Below are positions 1 through 5,577 of a DNA stretch of 5,612 nucleotides, piece by piece. Position 1 is the first letter of the stretch. Each line of letters opens with the position of its first letter. The notes beneath the pieces were generated by a model that searched no databases, was not told the origin of the DNA, and saw only the letters and a program-made list of their open reading frames with translations. This stretch comes from G039029935 sp039029935 (GTDB taxonomy: Bacteria; Chloroflexota; Anaerolineae; Caldilineales; Caldilineaceae), in NCBI GenBank assembly GCA_039029935.1, contig JBCCFC010000938.1, positions 1 through 5,612 of the forward strand, given 5' to 3'. A program made the position numbers and the translations under genes.

Positions 1-34
1 AGGCCAAACCTATTTACTAGGTTTGGCCTTTTTT
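1..34. terminator. Intrinsic terminator hairpin, possibly shared by convergent genes
   Basis: Positions 1-12 pair perfectly with 18-29 (12-bp stem, arms AGGCCAAACCTA and TAGGTTTGGCCT, loop of 5 nt), followed by a T6 run at 29-34. The visible T-run serves plus-strand transcription entering from the left. For the large minus-strand gene, the hairpin starts 25 nt after the stop codon, so it would also terminate that transcript if A residues precede position 1 outside the window. A two-way terminator between convergent genes is the simplest reading. Confidence 0.8.
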
Positions 35-54
35 GGTTTACAAGTCAATCAACT

Positions 55-3000
55 TTATCTGGTGATAACGGGCATGAACACTTTGACAAGTTTTATGGGT
101 GTATAGGTGACAGGCACACTTTGCCCCATGATACTCCCTAACGACGTGCGTTGTCGTACACTAAAGCCAACTGCATCTGTCAGCTCTGTCATGCTGATAT
201 TCTCATTCACCAGAGAGAATGTCAACGTGGTAATCACACCATCAGGCATCTCATCCAGTAACAGAGAGATATACGTGATACCAAGATGTCGCCCATCAAA
301 ACTAGTGAACGAATCATAGCTAAGAGGCAAGTCGTGCGACAATCCCGTCGATTCATCAAATGTTAGTAGACTTTCATCAATGTCTAGATGTAACACTGCC
401 GCACCAATTTGATGTCCATTGCCATTGAGTGTGATAGGCACTTCGACCTGTCCATTCTCAACAGCCAGTACTTCCGGCAACGTCAATGTGGCCACCGCTT
501 GATTTCTCGAAGCCGCGCTAACGGTATCATCCACACAACTTGCACTGGCCCCATTTAACACCTTGAGTACCTTACAGGAGAGGTCCCCCGCACCGACGAG
601 CATATCCTCATTGGGATCACACCCTACAGGGTTGCCCAAGAAACTGCCTTGAGGCACACGCAGCCAATGATCAGCATCATTATCAAAGACCTCTACCACA
701 CAGGCGGTCAAATCGCCAGCATCCACAAAGCCATCCTGATTACAATCACCAGCAATCCCAACTGCAACCGTAATCTGACCCGAAGCCGTGAGATTTGCAC
801 TGTCCTTAATAATGTACGAAAGCATCTGAATGCCATAGAAGTCCGATGTTGGTGTATAAATCACTTGATTATTCTGCACACTCGCTGTCCCACTGACTGG
901 TTGTGTGACGGACAAAATCGCCAATGTATCTCCCGTATCTGGGTCTGAGTCATCGACAAGAGCATCAATAACCGTTCTTTGACCTGGGGCTGTGCGTACC
1001 GTATTGCTGTACCCATTAGTAATCGGTGAATCGGCCGCACCATGAATCGTGAATAGGATGCGTGTTTGGCTTGCACCACCATGACCATCTGTTGCTGTAT
1101 ACTCAATGCTCATGGTAACAGAGGTACCCGCACCCAGATAGTTGAAATCATTGTCAGGCTGATACAGCAGTGATGTCCCTGATTTGGTTAATGTTCCAGA
1201 AATCGGTGTTGTAAAATTATCGTCAAGCGACAATGTATCACCATCGACATCTGTATCATTAATCAGGGGCGTAATCGAAATGCTCTCATTTTCTGTGATA
1301 AAGACTGTGTCACTAATTGCAACAGGTGCATCATTCGCACCCAGGATTGTGACTTCGATGCGAGCCGTATCCGTAAAACCTAGATTGTCTAAGATTGTGT
1401 AGCTAAAGACCTCGGTCGCACTCTGGCTTTGAGACAATGAGTCGAATTCGCCAATCGGATTATACTCAATGGTTCCTGTTTGGATAAGTGTCACCAGTGC
1501 TGATAGATTGGGGGTGTAAACGCTTTGTATCCTGACCAAATCGTGATCTGGGTCAGAGTCATTATCGGCTAAATCAATTGTAATCGGTGTATCCTCATTG
1601 GTACCCGCCGAGTCATCAACCGCTATTGGGGCACGCCCCAGCCAAATGGTATTCCCTAGCGCACTACCGTCTAGACTCTGCCCACTCAAATCCCCAAACG
1701 AATCATCGCTAAAGGTAATATCTGTTGATGCCTGATTCTGACACACAATATCAAAGTGAAGCGTAATTAAGGGCGATAGTTCGAATGGATGCGCATTATC
1801 TGTGGATAGAGGAGAAACCACCATCCGAACATGGCCTGTGTTGATGTTCTGTTGATTAACCTCCAATTCATGATTGGTCGTCTGATTGAGGACAATATCA
1901 TCAGGAATGCCATCTCCATCGCTATCACCACTATCTAAGACAATACAATTGGTATCAAAGTGCATATCAAAGGCTGCTGATCCGGCCGCTTCTCCAAGCG
2001 TTGTCACGCTAATTGGGACAGTGACATCTGAATTTGCAACGCCTCGAATACCATCGGGGATTTTGACTAGTGGTGTTATCGGGATTGTCGGTGTTGTCGA
2101 TGTAGCGGCTTGAATTTGGACGATACTACCAAAACTGGTTCCTGTTACCGAACTGGTTCCTGACATAAAGGACACCGCTGTAAACGTTAGTGGCGTTGTG
2201 ATGACAGAACTGGTGCTAAGTCTATCGGCTTTGGCAAAAGCAGATGGCTGACAAATTGGCGTAAATTCTAATGTACCCATCAACATATCTACAAATGAGC
2301 TGCTATCATCTCGCTGAATATTACTCAATTGTGCTTGGCCTGCTGTGCTGACATTTGGCTCAGAACCTGTGAGGCCGCTGGCACGTACCGCATTATTGAG
2401 CGTTAAACAAGCTTCATGATATTCGACTGTAAAGCCGGTTGTCGATGCACCGCTACCTGAGTAATTGATATCGACGGTAAAGGGTTGGCCGAATTCTGTC
2501 TCCAAAACTGTACTATTAAACCGAAGTGTTGGGATGACATCCGTAGGACTGCCGATTTCTGCGCAACTTGTTGTACCATTGGCTCCATCTGCCGTACATC
2601 TTCGTATTGCTCTTGTGTTGAGGCTACCACCCCAATAGGCAAGCAGGAAATCGTCCCACGCTCCGTCTACGGCAGATTGTAGATTGGAACCCGAATAATA
2701 ATTGCGTTTCCACTCATCGACATGTAATGGTAGATAGATGTTGAGACCACCAGAGGGGACTAATGTCCAGAATTCATCGCTATATAAGTGAGGCGTTCCA
2801 TCTGCCGCTCTCACTGGCTGGACAACGGCATTGCTCATAGCTGTTTGAACAGCCTGTGCCGCACTTGCGATGGCTGTTCCAGGATAAAGAACCTCTAACT
2901 CGCTGGCAAAATCATCCAAATCACAGCTTGAGTCATTTTCATTAATAAAGCCGTCATAATTACTTTCATAGCAGGTTGTATTGTCACGGGCTGCCTTAAA

Positions 3001-5058
3001 TTGTGTTCTGGCTGTCTCCCCATTGGCACTCAGCTCATCCGACAGTGCATTTCCCAATACATCGACTGCCTGTGCAACCGTATCCATTTGGCTCAAGTCA
3101 ATCAACGACAGTGTATAGGGATAGCCATCAAGGTCGAGAGAATTTGCATGTATATCAAGCCAGCGTTCCCCAATTTGCTGCCCTGTCTTAGCGCCATCAA
3201 TTTCAGTCATGTATTGGTCATAGGGTGCCCCAGACCACGCTAAACTCTGCGAAACCAAGAGAGAATCTGCATACTCTTGCACTTCATAGGCAACCTCAAA
3301 TGCCCCCATTGAGCAGGCTTCCAGATACAGCAAGTCGATTTTTTTGCCCGTGATTTCATGTACTTCTTGGAGCGCATCTCCTAACGCTTCGGTTGATATT
3401 GAACTAACCGGATTCACATCTTGAAGGAGCCCACCAAGTGGGTCTGGTGTCCAAAACCAAGCTCGTCTACCGATTTGGTTTCCACTACGCCCTTGTATCA
3501 CGGGAGATTCCTCTAACGCATCTGCTGTCCATCCCGACCCATGTCCAGTAATAGACAGTAAAACTTGGTCTACATTGGGATATGCTTGTAGCTGTGATTG
3601 CAAAAATAATGATAGACTGGCTTTATTGGCTGTGTTGTCTGTCCATTCCCACAGATTTTCGCCTAAACGATAACGTCCGTTACAATCTATGTTGTCTAAA
3701 CTTGGACACTGCTGGTCAATATCATGCTGGACATGATAGATATGGGTATCCGCAACACCCGGCCCGTCCACTAGCATAATAATGGTATTATTCACATTAT
3801 TGGCAGCCTGTTCAGCGTTGTTTAGCTGTCGCATCATCTCTTCACCAAGGTTGTTATCACCTACAGCATAGATAAGCGAAAGCGTTTTTGTTGCTGATGT
3901 ATCGACAATCACAATGGATGCGGCCCGTTCTACACGCATATCTGCACCAGTCGCAACTGCTGAGTTGAAGATTACACCAGATTGTGCGTTTGCGTCAATC
4001 GTTGCTTGATATTGAATAATAACATCATTATTCGGGGCAACAGACCCAGAAAAGTCTATTTGGTGATTCGTGCTATCATAGCTACCCACACCCGACAATA
4101 CGGTAATATTTGTCAAGACAGCGGGAATCGTATCTGTTAAGATTACGCTATTCGTACTCCCCGTACTACTAATGGCAATCGTAAAGGTAAGAAGGTCATT
4201 GGCTTGTCCTGTGTCGCTGGAAACAGTTTTTTCCATGCCAATGGCATTGTCACCCGCTACATGACAAAGAGGGGCTTCTGGAAACCTGTCATTGATCTGA
4301 TCCAATCGAGTAAGGAATGCCGCGTCATTTGGAACACATAATCCACCATAATGAAGTATTGTATCTGATTGATCAGATTGAAAAATATGTGTATTAATCA
4401 ACTCCGACGGCAGTGAACCCGCCAGAGGATTCCCATTGACACGTAGGTCGGATAAGTTTGTGAGATTGCCCAACGTTGTTGGTAGCTCACCTGTTAATTG
4501 GTTATTTTGCAGCCAAAGTTCCTGTAGGTTTGATAAGTTGCTGAGAGTAGTTGAAACCTCACCTGTTAATTCATTCTCTGATACCTTGAGCGTTCCCAAA
4601 AAGGGTAGATTTGTTATCTCTGTTGGAATCGCACCTGTCAAATGATTTTGAGACAGGTTAAGTACCCTCAATGCGGTTAAATTGCCAAGTTCGGGCGGAA
4701 TGCTACCCACAAGATTGTTGTTGGGTAATTGAATGCTACTGATACGATCTCCGATACAATTAACCCCAAACCAGGCGCATGGTGTATTGGTATCAAGCCA
4801 ACCCGCATCTTCGGACCAGTTTACACCATTGAGATTGTTATAAAAAGTGACCAATGCATTACAGTCAGATGTTGCAATTTCGTCTACAGTACTACAACTA
4901 AATTGTGTTACCTTGTCAGGCTCGGCTGGCGAAGACTGGAGCGCATGAAGTGGTTGATTGTACGTAAATGACAATGCTATCGGCAATGTTGTCAGTATTG
5001 TGATGATAATGAGTACATGATGAGTTGTAAGTTTGATAGATGAATTGTGTATGTTCAT
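55..5058 (-). CDS. Secreted multidomain C11 (clostripain-family) peptidase with LRR, DUF11, cohesin-like, cadherin-like and dockerin-like modules
   Basis: Encodes 1667 residues ending in TAA. Modules in order, numbered from the ATG: signal peptide (about 1-40), LRR block with caps (56-265), DUF11-like sandwich (272-386), peptidase C11 domain (391-812), two cohesin-like domains (843-983, 997-1140), three cadherin-like/Big_9-type repeats (1143-1435), a dockerin-like double calcium loop (1436-1508), a third cohesin-like domain (1519-1650) and a terminal FMPVITR tail. The candidate catalytic residues are His506 (in ITGHGSGW) and Cys582 (in LEACSMG), as expected of clan CD peptidases. The frame is uninterrupted, so the gene looks intact. 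An extracellular, probably surface-associated protease is inferred; clostripain itself cleaves after Arg, but specificity here is unknown. The ATG at 5058 is preferred over the in-frame TTG at 5061 because the Shine-Dalgarno lies 6 nt before the ATG and only 3 nt before the TTG. No operon partner is visible: the gene is followed after 25 nt by a hairpin and preceded by a long non-coding stretch. Confidence 0.95.
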   Translation of the reverse strand: MNIHNSSIKLTTHHVLIIITILTTLPIALSFTYNQPLHALQSSPAEPDKVTQFSCSTVDEIATSDCNALVTFYNNLNGVNWSEDAGWLDTNTPCAWFGVNCIGDRISSIQLPNNNLVGSIPPELGNLTALRVLNLSQNHLTGAIPTEITNLPFLGTLKVSENELTGEVSTTLSNLSNLQELWLQNNQLTGELPTTLGNLTNLSDLRVNGNPLAGSLPSELINTHIFQSDQSDTILHYGGLCVPNDAAFLTRLDQINDRFPEAPLCHVAGDNAIGMEKTVSSDTGQANDLLTFTIAISSTGSTNSVILTDTIPAVLTNITVLSGVGSYDSTNHQIDFSGSVAPNNDVIIQYQATIDANAQSGVIFNSAVATGADMRVERAASIVIVDTSATKTLSLIYAVGDNNLGEEMMRQLNNAEQAANNVNNTIIMLVDGPGVADTHIYHVQHDIDQQCPSLDNIDCNGRYRLGENLWEWTDNTANKASLSLFLQSQLQAYPNVDQVLLSITGHGSGWTADALEESPVIQGRSGNQIGRRAWFWTPDPLGGLLQDVNPVSSISTEALGDALQEVHEITGKKIDLLYLEACSMGAFEVAYEVQEYADSLLVSQSLAWSGAPYDQYMTEIDGAKTGQQIGERWLDIHANSLDLDGYPYTLSLIDLSQMDTVAQAVDVLGNALSDELSANGETARTQFKAARDNTTCYESNYDGFINENDSSCDLDDFASELEVLYPGTAIASAAQAVQTAMSNAVVQPVRAADGTPHLYSDEFWTLVPSGGLNIYLPLHVDEWKRNYYSGSNLQSAVDGAWDDFLLAYWGGSLNTRAIRRCTADGANGTTSCAEIGSPTDVIPTLRFNSTVLETEFGQPFTVDINYSGSGASTTGFTVEYHEACLTLNNAVRASGLTGSEPNVSTAGQAQLSNIQRDDSSSFVDMLMGTLEFTPICQPSAFAKADRLSTSSVITTPLTFTAVSFMSGTSSVTGTSFGSIVQIQAATSTTPTIPITPLVKIPDGIRGVANSDVTVPISVTTLGEAAGSAAFDMHFDTNCIVLDSGDSDGDGIPDDIVLNQTTNHELEVNQQNINTGHVRMVVSPLSTDNAHPFELSPLITLHFDIVCQNQASTDITFSDDSFGDLSGQSLDGSALGNTIWLGRAPIAVDDSAGTNEDTPITIDLADNDSDPDHDLVRIQSVYTPNLSALVTLIQTGTIEYNPIGEFDSLSQSQSATEVFSYTILDNLGFTDTARIEVTILGANDAPVAISDTVFITENESISITPLINDTDVDGDTLSLDDNFTTPISGTLTKSGTSLLYQPDNDFNYLGAGTSVTMSIEYTATDGHGGASQTRILFTIHGAADSPITNGYSNTVRTAPGQRTVIDALVDDSDPDTGDTLAILSVTQPVSGTASVQNNQVIYTPTSDFYGIQMLSYIIKDSANLTASGQITVAVGIAGDCNQDGFVDAGDLTACVVEVFDNDADHWLRVPQGSFLGNPVGCDPNEDMLVGAGDLSCKVLKVLNGASASCVDDTVSAASRNQAVATLTLPEVLAVENGQVEVPITLNGNGHQIGAAVLHLDIDESLLTFDESTGLSHDLPLSYDSFTSFDGRHLGITYISLLLDEMPDGVITTLTFSLVNENISMTELTDAVGFSVRQRTSLGSIMGQSVPVTYTPIKLVKVFMPVITR
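58..90 (-). other. Short C-terminal tail ending KVFMPVITR (residues 1657-1667)
   Basis: The last residues, LVKVFMPVITR, follow the last sandwich domain through a short linker. From memory, many secreted Chloroflexota proteins end in a comparable aromatic-LP-hydrophobic-R pattern (for example YLPLVxR). It is neither an LPXTG signal nor a hydrophobic anchor. A sorting or attachment role is a hypothesis. Confidence 0.55.
109..504 (-). other. Cohesin-like domain 3 (residues about 1519-1650)
   Basis: The strands ATLTLPEVLAVENGQVEVPITL, then IGAAVLHLDIDESLLTF, HLGITYIS, GVITTLTFSLV and a closing GQSVPVTY follow the cohesin layout (V..G..v.VPI.l ... G....l.yD...L.F ... G.i..l.F). Unlike the two upstream copies it has no Cys pair. 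Its position directly after the dockerin-like module is notable. The call is by pattern only. Confidence 0.65.
535..753 (-). other. Cys-containing dockerin-like module with two calcium loops (residues 1436-1508)
   Basis: Loop 1 is GDCNQDGFVDAGDL (D1438, N1440, D1442 and D1449 as ligands). Loop 2 is CDPNEDMLVGAGDL (D1481, N1483, D1485 and D1492). Both have the D-x-N-x-D...D spacing of dockerin type I F-hands, each followed by a helix (CVVEVFD and CKVLKVLNG). The gap between the loops is longer than in classical dockerins, with a WLRVPQGSF stretch, and there are five Cys (1439, 1453, 1480, 1495, 1508). The role is probably calcium-dependent binding or folding; the partner is unknown. Confidence 0.8.
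754..1632 (-). other. Three tandem cadherin-like / Big_9-type repeats (residues 1143-1435)
   Basis: Three units of roughly 95-100 residues begin at APIAVDDSAGTNEDTPI (1143), APVAISDTVFITENESI (1244) and SPITNGYSNTVRTAPGQ (1344). The first two show the DN/ND..D.DGD type acidic turns and end in FSYTILD or IEYTATDGHGG followed by a TV/TI strand and ANDAP or AADSP linker. These rod-like modules usually extend adhesins away from the cell and are often stiffened by calcium. The third unit is the most diverged at its start. Confidence 0.85.
1639..2070 (-). other. Cohesin-like domain 2 with a calcium-type loop (residues about 997-1140)
   Basis: The strands run VTVPISVTTLGEAAGSAAFDMHFDTNCIVL, then GHVRMVVSPLS, LITLHFDIVCQ and a closing stretch that ends at TIWLG. 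Cys1038 and Cys1106 parallel the pair in the preceding domain. Right after the first Cys strand is DSDGDGIPD (1045-1053), a thrombospondin-type-3-like acidic loop that probably binds calcium. The shared layout points to duplication of a domain with domain 1. Confidence 0.65.
2110..2532 (-). other. Cohesin-like domain 1 (residues about 843-983)
   Basis: The pattern fits a cohesin-type nine-strand sandwich: FGQPFTVDINYSG, then GFTVEYHEACLTL, a GTLEFTPICQ strand, TPLTFTAVSF and a closing GSIVQIQ. Cys884 and Cys936 occupy the same relative places as a Cys pair in the next domain, which suggests a disulphide. Cohesins bind dockerins, but many cohesin-fold domains in non-cellulosomal secreted proteins have no known partner. 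The assignment is by strand pattern only. Confidence 0.6.
2623..3888 (-). other. Peptidase C11 (clostripain-like) catalytic domain (residues 391-812)
   Basis: The domain opens with TLSLIYAVGDNNL, matching the family's first strand ('mYmaaDNnLe'). The catalytic His candidate is H506 in LLSITGHGSGW (codon 3541-3543) and the catalytic Cys is C582 in LLYLEACSMGAFEVAYEV (codon 3313-3315). Later family-like features are CDLDDFA (712-718), SGGLNIYLP (769-777) and WDDFLLAYW (801-809). The residue two before the catalytic Cys is Glu580, where the family usually has Asp. An EF-hand-like stretch sits at about 698-709. Activity is inferred from an intact dyad; maturation by self-cleavage, as in clostripain, is possible but no site can be assigned. 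Confidence 0.88.
3901..4245 (-). other. DUF11-like beta-sandwich domain (residues 272-386)
   Basis: The segment starts with a MEKTVS-type opening, then LLTFTIAISSTG, ILTDTIPAVLTNITV and a late NSAVATGAD strand. This is the usual layout of DUF11 / conserved-repeat domains (lTyti.v.NtG ... v.DtlP). These are structural modules of surface proteins. Here the domain separates the LRR block from the peptidase and probably acts as a spacer. Confidence 0.8.
4264..4893 (-). other. LRR domain with N- and C-terminal caps (residues 56-265)
   Basis: The N-cap resembles the plant LRRNT_2 style: NALVTFYNNLNGVNW, then PCAWFGVNC. Five repeats of about 24 residues follow (107-226) with the pattern L..N.LTG.IP..L.NL..L, the plant-specific type of LRR. 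The last repeat is more divergent. A C-cap follows with two Cys (C241 and C265) around a stretch beginning LCVPND. Such blocks normally act as protein- or glycan-binding surfaces; the ligand here is unknown. Confidence 0.9.
4381..4740 (-). repeat. Five LRR-coding repeats, 72-bp period
   Basis: The LRR codons recur every 72 bp. The plus-strand word cacctgttaatt occurs at 4488 and 4560, and a two-mismatch copy, cacctgtcaaat, at 4632. Each copy encodes the LTG-containing turn. The conservation at nucleotide level suggests that the array grew by in-frame tandem duplication, although codon-level constraint on a conserved motif could also contribute. Confidence 0.8.
4939..5058 (-). other. Signal peptide region of the large protein (residues 1-40)
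   Basis: The N terminus has a short polar part containing one Lys (K9) and two His, then a hydrophobic run at about residues 14-31 (VLIIITILTTLPIALSF). Small residues follow at ALS (28-30) and HAL (38-40), either of which could precede signal peptidase I cleavage. There is no lipobox Cys directly after the hydrophobic core, because the first Cys is residue 55, so a lipoprotein is unlikely. The exact cleavage site is uncertain, and an uncleaved membrane anchor cannot be excluded. Confidence 0.8.
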
Positions 5059-5064
5059 CAAGGT

Positions 5065-5070
5065 CTCCTT
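5065..5070 (-). promoter_or_regulatory. Shine-Dalgarno AAGGAG, decides the ATG start
   Basis: AAGGAG on the minus strand ends 6 nt before the ATG at 5058-5056 and only 3 nt before the in-frame TTG at 5061-5059. Normal spacing therefore favours the ATG, making the product 1667 rather than 1668 residues. Confidence 0.85.
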
Positions 5071-5088
5071 GGGCTAAATCAATATACA

Positions 5089-5156
5089 TTACTGAACAAG
5101 GATTTACTTAACCGACTTCAATCTAATGAAGTAACGCCATCCGCTATATTCAGTAA
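5089..5156. repeat. Nested imperfect palindrome in the probable 5' leader
   Basis: Three nested arm pairs share nearly one centre: TTACTGAA (5089-5096) with TTCAGTAA (5149-5156), GGAT (5100-5103) with ATCC (5139-5142), and ACTTCA (5115-5120) with TGAAGT (5127-5132) around a 6-nt loop. The outer edge lies about 19 bp before the Shine-Dalgarno. It could be a leader hairpin or an operator; internal loops are large, so stability is doubtful. Confidence 0.5.
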
Positions 5157-5271
5157 GGTAGGCTTGCAATACAAAATCCACTAGGAGAATGTATTTAAAA
5201 TGTTATTAATAGTTTATAACGCCTATAAGCCGTAGTTCCCTCTAAAAGATACGCAGAATAAAGCAGAGAGA

Positions 5272-5289
5272 ATACGTCATTTGACGTAT
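5272..5289. repeat. Perfect inverted repeat ATACGTCA-TT-TGACGTAT
   Basis: Eight-bp arms at 5272-5279 and 5282-5289 are separated by TT. A second inverted repeat, GTATGC (5286-5291) with GCATAC (5295-5300), overlaps its right arm. The 18-bp dyad has the form of a dimeric transcription factor site, and the same TGACGTA word recurs at 5334 and 5354. Confidence 0.65.
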
Positions 5290-5331
5290 GCATGGCATAC
5301 TAACGCAATAATTCAAAAACTAAAAATTGTG

Positions 5332-5371
5332 CATGACGTAAATTAAATAAACATGACGTAAATTAAATCAA
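5332..5371. repeat. Two tandem 20-bp direct repeats, CATGACGTAAATTAAAT core
   Basis: Unit 1 (5332-5351) and unit 2 (5352-5371) agree at 19 of 20 positions, differing only at the 18th base (a versus c). Both contain TGACGTA. The 20-bp period is close to two helical turns, so bound proteins would sit on the same DNA face. There are only two units and no spacers, so this is not a CRISPR array. Confidence 0.8.
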
Positions 5372-5547
5372 AGAGACATACCTGTAATCTTAAATAAGAA
5401 AATTCTGTTTCGTTGATTCACAAAAACGTTGCTATTATCCATTGGTAATCGACAAATCAAGCCTATCATACCATATTTTGGATAAAAAAAACTTTCGGAA
5501 ACCTACGCAATATATACAACTATGATACTCAATTATCTTACGCTTGC

Positions 5548-5577
5548 TTGGTTGATATTAGATATTTAACCTATAAT
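5548..5577 (+). promoter_or_regulatory. Candidate rightward sigma-70-type promoter
   Basis: A perfect TATAAT lies at 5572-5577. TTGGTT at 5548-5553 sits 18 bp upstream and matches only the TTG of a -35 box. If real, it would drive a divergent gene starting beyond the right edge. In AT-rich DNA such matches arise by chance. Confidence 0.25.

Noticed and set aside
107..4971. Several ORFs of 60-100 codons on the plus strand and in another minus frame, inside the large gene
   Set aside because: They overlap the long intact reading frame, lack recognisable domains or signal sequences, and are rich in unusual residue runs typical of antisense or shifted frames of a real gene.
5059..5061. TTG as the start codon of the large gene
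   Set aside because: It is only 3 nt from the Shine-Dalgarno, whereas the adjacent ATG is at a normal 6-nt spacing.
5183..5232. AGGAG followed by short plus-strand ORFs (6 and 11 codons) as a possible leader peptide
   Set aside because: Spacing is too short for the first ATG and long for the second, the peptides are tiny, and no attenuator-like hairpin or downstream plus-strand gene is visible.
5332..5371. CRISPR array or phage attachment site
   Set aside because: There are only two abutting units without spacers, and no integrase, cas gene or tRNA nearby.
5368..5442. Minus-strand 24-codon ORF beginning ATGGATAAT
   Set aside because: It has no Shine-Dalgarno, and it ends inside the direct repeats; it is best explained by chance in AT-rich DNA.
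5434..5460. Leftward promoter TTGATT-15 bp-GATAAT
   Set aside because: The spacer is short and it would give a leader of about 370 nt; not distinguishable from chance in this base composition.
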